A DNA stretch of 64,000 nucleotides from Candidatus Binatia bacterium (GTDB taxonomy: Bacteria > Desulfobacterota > Binatia > HRBIN30). The position numbers and the translations under genes were made by a program. Positions 26,616 through 36,100 of this stretch are shown piece after piece. A model generated the notes under the pieces. It was not told where the DNA came from. It worked only from the letters and a program-made list of their open reading frames with translations, and did no database searches. The stretch lies in contig JAKLJW010000023.1 in assembly GCA_023150935.1 (NCBI GenBank), positions 21,869 through 85,868 of the forward strand, in the 5' to 3' direction. Numbering within the stretch: the stretch's first letter is position 1; every line of letters begins with the position of its first letter.

Positions 26616-27764
26616 CTAGGTCAGCCCCAACCGGCGCGCAATGATAACCTTCATGATCTCGTTCGTGCCGGCATAGATGCTCTGCACGGCCGCATCCGCG
26701 TAATCCATGGCGATGGGATACTCCAGCATGAACCCATAGCCACCGTGGAGCTGCACGCAGTCGCTGGTCAATCGCTTCTGGAGATCGGTCGTCCACCACT
26801 TCGCCATGCTCACTTCCTTGACGATATCCTCGCCGCGCACGTGGGCGACGAGCAGCTTGTCGACAAACGCCTGACCGATCTCGCACTCGGTGGCGTACTC
26901 GGCAAGCTTGAACTGCGTGTTCTGGAAGGCGGCGACGGACTGGCCGAAAGCCTTACGCTGTTTGGTGTAATCGATGGTGTCGGCAAGGGCCCGCCGGCAC
27001 GAGGTTATCGACGCCACGGCGATCGACAGCCGCTCCTGTTGGAGTTTCTCCATGAGCATGCGGAAGCCCTGCCCCTCCGCACCGAGAAGGTTGCGTACCG
27101 GCACCGCGCAGTCCTCGAACGACAGTTCGCTGGTGTCCTGACCGCGCAGGCCGAGCTTGTCCAACTTCCTTCCCTTGACGAACCCGGGTGTACCCGCCTC
27201 GACCAGAATCAAGCTAATGCCCTGGTGGGGCGGGTTGGCGTCGGGATCGGTCTTGGCGACGACGATGAACAGGTCGCCGATCTGACCGTTGGAGATGAAT
27301 GTCTTGGAACCGTTGAGGATGTAGTGATCGCCGCGCCGGAGGGCGCGCGTTTGCACATTCGCCAGGTCGGAGCCGGTGCCGGGTTCGGTCATGGCGATGC
27401 CGAGGAGGATATCGCCGGCGATCGCCCCCGGGAGGTACTTCCGTTTCTGTTCGACGTTGCCGTACGCAACCAGGTAGGGCATGCAGATGTCCGAGTGCAG
27501 CGAGATCATCATGGCGTGCGCTCGGATCCACGTCATCTCCTCGATAATGACGGCATCGTAAAGGAAGTCCCCGCCGGCACCGCCGTACTCGGCGGGCTGG
27601 TTCGCACCAAGGAAACCTGCCGCCCCGGCTCGCCGCCAGGTTTCGCGGTCGCTCATACCGCGGAGGTTCCACTCGGGGATCTTGGGCATTACCTCCGCCT
27701 CCGCAAAGCGCCGGAACTGGCTACGAAACTGCTCGTGTTCTTCGGTGAAGATATCGCGTCGCAT
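26616..27764 (-). CDS. acyl-CoA dehydrogenase
   Basis: A 382-residue FAD-linked acyl-CoA dehydrogenase. Recognisable blocks: FLGANQPAEYGGAGGDFLYD, IAMTEPGTGSDLANVQT, NGSKTFISNGQIGDLFIVV, FEDCAVPVRNLLG, QRKAFGQSVAAFQNTQF, QLHGGYGFMLEYP and SIYAGTNEIMKVIIAR. The Glu in QQERLSIA is in the position of the catalytic base in long-chain and isovaleryl enzymes; this is inferred by alignment from memory. GGAGG lies five bases before ATG 27764. It is transcribed alone, converging on ackA. Confidence 0.92.
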   Translation of the reverse strand: MRRDIFTEEHEQFRSQFRRFAEAEVMPKIPEWNLRGMSDRETWRRAGAAGFLGANQPAEYGGAGGDFLYDAVIIEEMTWIRAHAMMISLHSDICMPYLVAYGNVEQKRKYLPGAIAGDILLGIAMTEPGTGSDLANVQTRALRRGDHYILNGSKTFISNGQIGDLFIVVAKTDPDANPPHQGISLILVEAGTPGFVKGRKLDKLGLRGQDTSELSFEDCAVPVRNLLGAEGQGFRMLMEKLQQERLSIAVASITSCRRALADTIDYTKQRKAFGQSVAAFQNTQFKLAEYATECEIGQAFVDKLLVAHVRGEDIVKEVSMAKWWTTDLQKRLTSDCVQLHGGYGFMLEYPIAMDYADAAVQSIYAGTNEIMKVIIARRLGLT

Positions 27765-27874
27765 GCAAGCCTCCTGACGGGCACCCGGCCGTCCGCACGC
27801 GAGTGAACGCGGGCGTGGCGGCGCGGGATATTACCGGCGTACCGCCGTCATGGCGAGGGGGGCGTACATGCGCA

Positions 27875-28465
27875 CTACCGCGCCGCGGCGTCGGCGCGAA
27901 TGGCCGCAGCTATGTCGGCGCTCATCGTCGCCAACGCCCGACTGTGGGCCGCCGCCAGCGCATCGAAGGAGTCGTCGCCAACCGGCTCGCGGGTGGCGGT
28001 GCGCCCGACCCGCGTCGACCCGTCGGTCGCCCGCTGCACGGTCCACACCGCATCCAGCACGGCCGCCTGCAGTCGTAGCGACTCGAAGCGCTGCACATCG
28101 ATCGTCACACGATACGCGGGAGCGAAGTTCGCCAGCGGCCAGGCCGCCACGTCGGGCGTCCCGAGCAACGTCGCAAGATCGGCGGCAACGGTCCGCGAAA
28201 TAGCGTCGGCCAGAGGCGCCACCCAACGATTGAACTCGTCGATGTCGACACGGTTCGGCGCGATCTGCACCACAAACTGCGGTCGATCGACGGCCGCCGG
28301 AATCGTCACCGGCCCGACCAACACCGCACATGCGGTCGCCGGCGTGCCATCGGCCCGCGCCGTGGCCGACAACGTGTAGAAACGGGAAGGCGCCGACGCT
28401 CCGCAGCCACACAGCGACGACGCCGAAGCCAGGATCGCGAGCATACGGAAGAACGGCGGCGTCAT
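27875..28465 (-). CDS. pqiC: PqiC-type outer-membrane lipoprotein
   Basis: A 196-residue lipoprotein of the ABC-type transport auxiliary family (DUF330). The lipobox is LCGC near residues 18-21. The fold is recognisable from RFYTLSA, VVQIAPNRVDIDEFNRWVAPLADAISR and YRVTIDVQRFESL. PqiC anchors the periplasmic MCE tube to the outer membrane. Its ATG overlaps the pqiB stop by four bases, so it is the last gene of the pqi operon. Confidence 0.9.
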   Translation of the reverse strand: MTPPFFRMLAILASASSLCGCGASAPSRFYTLSATARADGTPATACAVLVGPVTIPAAVDRPQFVVQIAPNRVDIDEFNRWVAPLADAISRTVAADLATLLGTPDVAAWPLANFAPAYRVTIDVQRFESLRLQAAVLDAVWTVQRATDGSTRVGRTATREPVGDDSFDALAAAHSRALATMSADIAAAIRADAAAR

Positions 28466-30084
28466 GGCCGACCCTCTCCCGACTTGCCGCGCAACAACGC
28501 TTCCGGGTGCCGCTCAAGATAGTCAACCAGCACGCGCAGACCGCGAGCGGCACGAGCGACTTCCTGCAACGCGACAGCGACCTCCTGACTCAGCACCGAC
28601 TCGGGCTTGACGAGCTGGTCGGCGTGATCGAGGGCGCTGCGGGCGCTAACCAGCGTGCGGCCAAGTTCCTCGACGGCACGTTGCACGTCGTTGCCAAGTC
28701 GCTCGTAAGGAACCCGATCGAGCTTCGCCAGCAGTCCCTGCACATCTTCGCCAATGGCATCGAAAGGTACGCCGTCGAGCTTTCGAACGATGCTGGCAAT
28801 GCGGGTTTCCAGCGCCGCAAGCTGACCCGGCACCGTCGGCAGCTCAACCGGATCGTGCGTCCAATCCACGGTCTCGGGAGGGGCTTCGGGAAAGAAATCG
28901 AAGGCCACAAATAACGCTCCAGTTAGCAGGTTCCCCGTCTGGAGCTGCGCCCGTACCCCGTGCGCCACCAAAGAGTCGATCAACTGCCGCCGCATCGCTC
29001 CGGAATCGGGGTTCGCCTCCGGTTCGATCACCCTGACGCCAAAGCGCTGCAGGTCGATCCGGATTGTTACCGGGGCGGTGAACGTGAACGTCCGGGCATC
29101 GACCTGTCCGCTGACACCGACCACTTCGCCGATGGGAATGCCACGAAACTCCACGGGCGCCCCATCGACAAGCCCACGCACCGACTCCGTGAACACCAGT
29201 ACGTACGTCTGTGGGTCCTGAGCGGTCATCTTAAGAGCATCGCTGCGGTTGTCGAAGAGAGGAAAGAGGGCATCGGTCTCCGCCGCCGATCTCGTCGTCG
29301 CGGTGGCAGGCGTTTCGAACGCGATCCCGCCGACCAGAATGGACAGCAGCGATTGCGTCTCTATGTCGATCCCGCCTGCGGTCAGTGACACGTCGACACC
29401 GCTGGCTTGCCAGAAGCGCGTGTCGGCATTGACGTACCGGTCGTACGGCGCTTGCACGAAGACCCGGACGGTGATGGCCTGGCCGTCCGGATCGAGTACG
29501 TATGACGCCACCTGTCCCACCTGCAGGCGCCTGAAGAACAGCGGCGTCCCAGTGTCGATCGACCCCAGGTCACGGGTCTTCAGCTTGAAGAAACGACCGG
29601 CAGTCTCCCCGGTTACGACGGGCGGAGCGTCCAGAGCGACAAACTCGCGTCGCCTCTGCGGTGACTTACCGATCTCCATGCCGATGTACGCGCCGGAAAT
29701 CAGCGTGCTCAAACCGGTCACATTCGCTCCGGAAATGCGCGGGCCCACGACCCAGAACCGTGTATCCTCGGCAAGCAAGTCGGCCGTTCCCGGTGCCATC
29801 TGCGCCCAGGCGATGACCCGTTTGTGATCGTCCGCGAGGGCGATCGTCGTCAACGTCCCCACCGGTACGCCATTGTAATGGATCTGGGTCTTGCCGGCCT
29901 CGAGGCCTTCGGCGGACCTGAAAACGATAGAGATCGTGGGCCCCTGATTCAGGATGCGAGTCGCCGCGACCCACGCGCCGACCAACGCAGCCACAGCCGG
30001 TACGATCCAGACGGCGGAGATCCGCGCACGTGCCTTCGCAACGATCTTCGATTCCGGGAGCGGCGGCGGGTCGCGCTCAGGCAT
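28462..30084 (-). CDS. pqiB: PqiB-type MCE protein forming a trans-periplasmic tube
   Basis: A 540-residue protein: short cytoplasmic N-terminus, one membrane helix (VWIVPAVAALVGAWVAATRIL at 24-44) and three MCE domains (about 45-140, 160-250 and 280-395), each opening with a strand pair such as ISIVFRSAEGLEAGKTQIHY. A helical region with leucine repeats follows (LAALETRIASIVRKL, VPFDAIGEDVQGLLAKL), expected to form the needle-like coiled-coil barrel. It should move phospholipids between membranes. It overlaps pqiA by eight bases and pqiC by four. Confidence 0.92.
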   Translation of the reverse strand: MPERDPPPLPESKIVAKARARISAVWIVPAVAALVGAWVAATRILNQGPTISIVFRSAEGLEAGKTQIHYNGVPVGTLTTIALADDHKRVIAWAQMAPGTADLLAEDTRFWVVGPRISGANVTGLSTLISGAYIGMEIGKSPQRRREFVALDAPPVVTGETAGRFFKLKTRDLGSIDTGTPLFFRRLQVGQVASYVLDPDGQAITVRVFVQAPYDRYVNADTRFWQASGVDVSLTAGGIDIETQSLLSILVGGIAFETPATATTRSAAETDALFPLFDNRSDALKMTAQDPQTYVLVFTESVRGLVDGAPVEFRGIPIGEVVGVSGQVDARTFTFTAPVTIRIDLQRFGVRVIEPEANPDSGAMRRQLIDSLVAHGVRAQLQTGNLLTGALFVAFDFFPEAPPETVDWTHDPVELPTVPGQLAALETRIASIVRKLDGVPFDAIGEDVQGLLAKLDRVPYERLGNDVQRAVEELGRTLVSARSALDHADQLVKPESVLSQEVAVALQEVARAARGLRVLVDYLERHPEALLRGKSGEGRP

Positions 30085-30718
30085 ACTGCGGCTCGTTGGC
30101 GCTGTCGGCGTCCCATATCAAGCGCGGGTCGAATGCATCGACCGCCAGCATGGTGAGCACGACGACGGCAGCGAAGAAAAACAGACCGGGGGCCGGCGAG
30201 ACGGACATCAACGGCTGCAGTTGCACGAGGGCAGCCGTGAACGTGTCGACGAAGACATCAACCATCGACCAGCGGCCGATCAGTTCGACCGTCCGGTAGA
30301 GGCGAATACGTTGCACTGTGTTGGCGACCGAACCGCGCCCAACGCTCACGAGGATGTATCCCATCGCCAGGATCTTCACGCTCGGGATCACGATGCTGGC
30401 GCAAAGGACGATCAGCGACAACGGCCAGCCCGTAGGTGACCACAGGAGCGCGACCCCCTGCAGAATCGTGTCGGATTCGGTGCCCTCGGGTGTCGTCGTG
30501 GTCAGCACGGGCAGCAGGTTGGCCGGAACGTAACAGATCGCGGCGGCAACGAGGTACGCCCATGTGCGTTGCAGGCTGTAAGGCTTGCGGAATGTCAGTT
30601 CGTCGCCGCAACGGGGGCAAAGGCCGCGCTCCGCTCCATGGGCCGGCCGGGAGAGCAGCGCGCACGTTCCGCAGCTCTGCAATCCAGCCTGCATAGCGGT
30701 CGAGGCCGTGCGGCTCAC
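30077..30718 (-). CDS. pqiA: PqiA C-terminal-half protein (second PqiA domain as a separate gene)
   Basis: A 213-residue membrane protein equal to one of the two PqiA domains of the E. coli protein: a zinc-ribbon-like start (CGTCALLSRP with CPRCGDEL), then four hydrophobic helices containing YVPANLLPVL, VIPSVKILAMGYIL, RWSMVDVFVDTFTAALV and FFAAVVVLTMLAVDAFDPRLIWD. GTG 30718 is chosen: it overlaps the upstream stop by four bases and has GGAGG seven bases before it. The normal fusion into one PqiA chain is absent. Confidence 0.88.
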   Translation of the reverse strand: MSRTASTAMQAGLQSCGTCALLSRPAHGAERGLCPRCGDELTFRKPYSLQRTWAYLVAAAICYVPANLLPVLTTTTPEGTESDTILQGVALLWSPTGWPLSLIVLCASIVIPSVKILAMGYILVSVGRGSVANTVQRIRLYRTVELIGRWSMVDVFVDTFTAALVQLQPLMSVSPAPGLFFFAAVVVLTMLAVDAFDPRLIWDADSANEPQYA

Positions 30719-31440
30719 CGCGTCGCCTCCGCCAACATGTCGGCCATGCCGGCCGATCGAACGCTGTCTTCCGCCCAGACGACCCGGCGCCATACCTGCT
30801 GGCGATCGACGTTCGCCTGCATGGCCGCGAGCACGAAGACGAGCGCACCGAGGAAGTAGAGCGCCGCTCCTGGAATCACCGCCGCATAGTCCGCAATCTT
30901 GATCAGGGCCACCAGCACACCGAGCAGCATCACTTCGATCATGCTCCAGGTCACGGTCAGCCGATGGTAGCGCATGAGTATCCCAACCCAGCGGGGCGGG
31001 CGAGTCCAGCGGACACCGAGGACAATCGCCAGTGCGAATCCGATCTGCAACGCCGGCGCAACCACCGCGGTCCATAGCACCAGAACCGCTACCGCCGCCT
31101 CGCCGCTGTTCCACAGATGATGGACGCCGCCGATTACGGTCGTGGAAGCGGCCCGACCAGCCGCCGAGAGCCCCAACATCGGAGTTGCGTTGGCAACCAC
31201 GTAGAGCACCGAGGCCGCCAGAGCGAGAGCCAGCATCCGGACGAATGCGTCGGGCCGGTGCCGCCCTATCTCGCCGTAGCAACGCGGGCACCGTACCGAG
31301 GCCCAGGCCGTCAGGCTCGGATATCCTTGCAGTAAGTCACAGTGCGGACAGGCGACGATCCCCGCATCCGGCCCGGGTGCGTTGAAGAACCGTCCCGCCT
31401 TACCTGCTGAGCCGTCGTCCCTCACCACCATCTTCCACAT
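30715..31440 (-). CDS. pqiA: PqiA N-terminal-half protein (first PqiA domain as a separate gene)
   Basis: A protein of about 241 residues. CPHCDLLQG and RCPRCYGEIG give the rubredoxin-like zinc site; hydrophobic helices follow (MLALALAASVLYVVANATPMLGL, AVAVLVLWTAVVAPALQIGFALAIVLGV, TWSMIEVMLLGVLVALIKI, YFLGALVFVLAAMQANVD). The motif W-S-M-I-E-V matches W-S-M-V-D-V of the second half, showing the two are paralogous domains. It is the promoter-proximal gene of pqiA1-pqiA2-pqiB-pqiC. The start is uncertain (ATG 31440 or 31431; a TTG at 31479 is less likely). Confidence 0.87.
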   Translation of the reverse strand: MWKMVVRDDGSAGKAGRFFNAPGPDAGIVACPHCDLLQGYPSLTAWASVRCPRCYGEIGRHRPDAFVRMLALALAASVLYVVANATPMLGLSAAGRAASTTVIGGVHHLWNSGEAAVAVLVLWTAVVAPALQIGFALAIVLGVRWTRPPRWVGILMRYHRLTVTWSMIEVMLLGVLVALIKIADYAAVIPGAALYFLGALVFVLAAMQANVDRQQVWRRVVWAEDSVRSAGMADMLAEATR

Positions 31441-31702
31441 CTCAATTCGCGGGATGGCACACGGAAGACAGGAGGTCAATCCAACAGCGGCATCTGCGCG
31501 CTTTATCGTTGCCTGTCATACTCACCCCCGTGTTCCCCGAGAATCGTATGAGACGCGGCCACACCGAGCCACTGCGCCGGGACAGCATCGCCGCGTCGGT
31601 TCGGGCGAGGTGTCCACGGTTCCCGCGGATTCGGATGCGGGAAAGACAACCCCTTGCCCGCGTAACGCACACTCGGCAGCGCGTTCGGTCGGTGCGGCTC
31701 CG

Positions 31703-32443
31703 TTACCGCGGGTAGCGGCCGCAGAGCTCTCCGAACATCTCGATCGGTCGGGCGACTTCACCCCGCGCAATCGTCTCCGGGGCGTTCTCCATGGTGTCGG
31801 CAAGTACCAGCGGCGTGCCGACGTGGACCCAGCAGCTCAGACCTGTTCCCGCGAGAACACGCGTACGTAAGTGCGTCCACATCGTAATATCGTCTACCCA
31901 GTAGGCGCTCCGGTCGCTGTAGCGCAACGTCACCGGGACCACCGGCACGCGTGCGCAACGCAGGAGGCGCAGGAGGCCGGGGGCGAACGGCCCGGGCAGC
32001 CGCTCGCCCCGCGTGGTTCCTTCCGGAAAGACGACAACACGCATCGTTCGTACGCGCCGCAGCAACTCGCGCGCCGCCCTTACGCGGTCAGCCGGATCGT
32101 CGCGGTCGACGAAGATGCTGCCGGCGGCGCGCGCCACGCCGCCGAACACGGGCCAGTCGGCAACGTCCGCACGACTGAGAAAGGTCGCCCCGAGCGCGCC
32201 GGAAAGGACGGCGATGTCGAGGTATGTCCGATGATTGGATACGTAAAGACACGGGGTGTCGAGCGGCTCCCCAACGATCCTCACCTCGAGACGCAGTCGC
32301 CGCCAGGCGCGCCGACACCAGCGCTGCATCTGCGCCACCGCCAGCTGCGGCTGCGGACCGCGACGGCGAACGACCAACCGGTGGACCCACAAACGCAGCG
32401 CGGCCGAGACGACGAATCGTGTCACGATGGCGTACGGGCGCAC
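31703..32443 (-). CDS. 1-acylglycerol-3-phosphate acyltransferase family (PlsC-like)
   Basis: A protein of about 246 residues with acyltransferase motif I NHRTYLD (H-x4-D), motif II around GSIFVDRDD and motif III VVVFPEGTTRG. A hydrophobic N-terminal stretch (RFVVSAALRLWVHRLVV) would hold it at the membrane. Such enzymes acylate lysophosphatidate; some act on other lipid acceptors. The frame continues upstream to 32650, but that part is not family-like; GTG 32443 or GTG 32425 are the likely starts. It is not in an obvious operon, though it reads in the same direction as the pqi genes. Confidence 0.85.
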   Translation of the reverse strand: MRPYAIVTRFVVSAALRLWVHRLVVRRRGPQPQLAVAQMQRWCRRAWRRLRLEVRIVGEPLDTPCLYVSNHRTYLDIAVLSGALGATFLSRADVADWPVFGGVARAAGSIFVDRDDPADRVRAARELLRRVRTMRVVVFPEGTTRGERLPGPFAPGLLRLLRCARVPVVPVTLRYSDRSAYWVDDITMWTHLRTRVLAGTGLSCWVHVGTPLVLADTMENAPETIARGEVARPIEMFGELCGRYPR

Positions 32444-32507
32444 CGCACATGACCCAGGTGAGACCGAGCCGAGAACGAACCGCGGTCCCGAGCGCAACCG
32501 GTCGTCA

Positions 32508-33131
32508 TCAGCGGCGGCGCCGCCCGCGTCCCGCCGGCGAACTTGGCCGTGAACTCGCCGATTCCGTCCCGTGCATGGTGACCCCAACTCCCACTTGACC
32601 GAAACGCGTCTCGATGGTTTCGCCGAACTGTGCCGTAACCAGGACGACATCGTCGGTGTCCATCGCGATCGCCGTCCCTTGAGGCACCTGGGGGGTCGGT
32701 ACCGTAAGAATTACGACGAGACTGTTCGGGATCAGCAGGTGCGAGAACGTGAAACCGCCGCCGGGCGGATTCGGGATGACTTGCAGGAACATTTGCAGCG
32801 GCCGGGGGCTCTGGCGCAGCAGGCGCAGCACCTCTAGAAACCCGGCGCGGATGCGGGCTTTCACGTTCGGAACGCTCTTGAACCATCCACCGCCGGACTC
32901 GTCGAACCAGTGATCTCTTATGTGCAGTTCCTCAGCCGGTCCGGCGATAAGATTGAGGGCAATGCCGAGTGCGGCGAGATCCTGAGTACCCTTAACCTGA
33001 TCGCGGATTACCTTGAGGCTCGCCTGCGTCTGATTCAGAGATGCCAGGTCCATACGTTGGAGTATGTCGGGCTTCGAGTACTGCTGTGTGAGCGCCAGGG
33101 TCGAGTTGGGGTCATCACCGCTGATGGGCAT
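32508..33131 (-). CDS. hypothetical protein translated together with the kinase/cyclase
   Basis: A 207-residue protein of no known family. Its ATG 33131 has AGGAG close upstream and overlaps the 3' end of the 1467-codon kinase/cyclase gene by 17 bases. The N-terminal half is helical (LQRMDLASLNQTQASLKVIRDQ, LAALGIALNLIAGPAEEL, RAGFLEVLRLLRQ). The C-terminal half is strand-rich (FTFSHLLIPNSLVVILTVPTP, DDVVLVTAQFGETIETRFG). The last 15 residues are Ser/Pro/Arg-rich. The tight coupling suggests a substrate, regulator or effector of the kinase/cyclase; that is inference. Confidence 0.6.
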   Translation of the reverse strand: MPISGDDPNSTLALTQQYSKPDILQRMDLASLNQTQASLKVIRDQVKGTQDLAALGIALNLIAGPAEELHIRDHWFDESGGGWFKSVPNVKARIRAGFLEVLRLLRQSPRPLQMFLQVIPNPPGGGFTFSHLLIPNSLVVILTVPTPQVPQGTAIAMDTDDVVLVTAQFGETIETRFGQVGVGVTMHGTESASSRPSSPAGRGRRRR

Positions 33132-36100
33132 TGCCTTCTCCTTTTCTTGCGCGCCGTGGGCGCGTCAGTGGCGGTTTGCGCTGCACTTCGAACACGTGAA
33201 CTCGTTCGCGGAACCCGCGCAAAGAAACGCGGCCACGGTCCACGAAAGAGAACGCCGGATCGGCGATTAGCTGGCGCACGACGTCCGCCACCAGCACCTG
33301 ACCGGGCCGGGCACGCCCGCAAATCCGGGCCGCAGCGTTCACGGCCGCGCCAAACAATTCGCTGCCGTCGCGGACGGGTTCGCCCGCACTAATGCCGATG
33401 CGAACTAGCAGCCGAGCGTCCGCGTCGGCCGTGTTCTGTTTGGCCAGTTCGGCCTGGATGTCGAGGGCGCACCTGACGGCGTCGGCGGCGGCCGCAAACG
33501 CCGCCATGAAACCGTCGCCGGTGTGTTTGAGCTGCCGAGCGCCACGTTTCGTCAGGCAGCGCCTGACAATGTGGTCGTGCCGTCGCAGCACGGCCCGGGC
33601 ACCAACGTCCCCGAGCCGGTCAATAAGCTCGGTGGACCCTGCCAGATCGGTGAAGAGCACCGCCAGCACCTGCCGCTCCGGAGTCCTGGCGATGCCCGCT
33701 GCTGCCTGGCCCGACCACGGTTGCGCCTGATCCGCAACACCGCTTGCCCGCGCCAAGGGCACAACCTCGATTCCGTGCGCGGCTGCCCAGGCCTCTGCCC
33801 GAGCCGTCCACGGGGCGAGACCCCCACGTCCGAAGGCGCTCAGGGCGAGGTCGATGAGCTGGCGCGTTTCGTCACCGATGCTAGTTTCCGCCCGAGCGGC
33901 GGCCAATAGGCGCGCCAGGTCGAAGCAGGCACGGCCGAGTTCCGGACCGGCCCCAGCTCTTTGGGCGGCGGCAATTGCGGTGCGAAAGTGGACCTCGGCC
34001 CGAGCGCGGTCACCGAGCAGCGCCGCGGCAACACCCAGCACCCGCGAGAGCAGAAACACCCACCCGCTCGAGAACACCACGCCCTGCGTCTCGGCGTACA
34101 GCAAGGGTTCGTAGGCGCGCGCCGCGAGTTCGGACACCCCGGCGAGGTCCGCCACTTCGACTGCGGCACACAGCGGTCCCAGGCTGTTGACGTCCGCCTT
34201 TTCCGGCCATGGAATGGCAGTGAGCATGGCGGTGGCTAACTCGGCCCTTATCGTCGGTGACGGCTCGGTGTACGCACGCACCAGGTCCCCATAGAGCCTA
34301 GCCAGGAGCTGGATGCCCCCGCCGGGCTCGTCGAAGACCTGCCCGGGACTGACCAACGTTTCCAGGGTTCGCCTGGCATCCGCATACGCTCCGCGTCCGA
34401 CGTGCGCACCGGCAAGTGCCGGCAGGCAGAGCGGCGCGCCCCACGGGTAGCGCGTGCGACGGATCATGGCGAGTGTCTGCTCCACGCAACGGCCGGCAGT
34501 ACGCATGTCGCCGCGCGCCACGGCGATACAGGCCTGGGTTCCGAGACCCAGGGAGTGCTCGGCCCAGTCGTGGGTCTGGAGGACCAGCGACTCCGCTTCG
34601 CGGGCCGCCGCCATGGCATCGTCGAGTCTTCCGGCCCAGAAGAGCACCATCGGAATACGCTGGCGAGGCCAGTTCTGCAGACGCAGGTCCCCGCTACGCA
34701 ACGTTATCGTGAGCGCCTTCTCGTAGCTGGCCAGGGCATCGTCGACACGCAACTGTTGCGCTTGAGCGATCGCCCGCACGACGTGGGCGCTGGCCGCCAG
34801 CACGGTGTCGCCGGTGCGCGCACTGATGCCCACGGCCCGCTCGGCCGTAGATTCCGCCTCGGCCAGACGATTCGTTACCCATTGCACCTGGGCAATAGTG
34901 GTCAGTAGTCGGCCGGCCACATCGTCGGCGTCCGGCCCCAGACGATCCAGCACGTTCTGCAGCGGCTCGATATCGACGTTCGGTCCACGCATCGTGAGCA
35001 TGGCATCCGCTTGTTCCTTGAGCGCCAGCGCTAACGAGCGAACCTCACCCACGGCTTCATATGCGGCCACCGCGGCACGATAACGGGCCAGGCAGGGACC
35101 CATGTCCCGACCGCGCAGATGGGCAAAGGCGGCACCGTGCAGCAGGCCGGCAAACATCCGCTGGTCGAACCCGTCGATGCGCTCGGCGGCCGCGATTGCC
35201 GCCTCGTAAAACGCGGCCGCCTCGCCCCACGCGAAGAGCCGCGCCGCCTGCACGCCGGCGCGGCCGGCGTAGAGCGCCACCTTGGCCGGGTCGACTTCGT
35301 TCTCGGCGGCCACAAATTGGCGGGCCAGGCGCAGAAGGTTAACCTCGTCGGCTCGCGTCTCCAGGGCGGTGGCGATCCCAGCGTGGATAAGACGGCGCTC
35401 GGTGGCGCTCGGCAAGGTGTAGAAGGCGTGCCGAACGAGCGGATGCGTGAAGCGGAAATCGTCCCCCTCGGGCTCGACCATACCCTGCGCTATCCCCTCA
35501 TCGAGGCGGGTCCGCACCGTGCGTGGGGCCACGGCGACAACCGTGGCAAGCGTCTTCAGATCGAAAGGGTCACCCAGAAACGCGGCCCGGGCCAGCACCC
35601 GGCGACACGGCACCGATAGAGCCTCGGTCCGCGCCGCGACGACCGACGCGATTTCCCCCGGCAGGTGGAGCGGCGCGGCCGGGTCGGCAAGGGTGAGCAA
35701 CCCGTCGCGCTCCCGCAGCGCCCCCGCTGCCATCCAGCCCTGAACAATCTCCCGCACGAACAAAGGGTTGCCACGCGTAGCGGCCACGAGGCTCTCCACC
35801 AGCCGCGGGGCCGGCTCAGCCTGGGTCAGGGCACGAATCAGGGCTTGAACATCGATCTCACCCAGCCCGGTGAGGTCGAAACGCTCGCAAAAGGACTCCC
35901 TTAGCAAGCGCAACAGAACAGTTGCGAGCTGATCGCTCGGCTGCACTGGGCGGAACGCTCCCACTATCAAGAGGCGCACTGCTTCACGGGCGCCATGGTC
36001 GGCGGTCGCAAACGCCAAGTGTAAGAACAGGTCGAGCGAAGATCGGTCGGCCCAGTGTAGATCGTCAAGGACCAGAAGCAGCGGCTTTTCCTTCGTCGCT

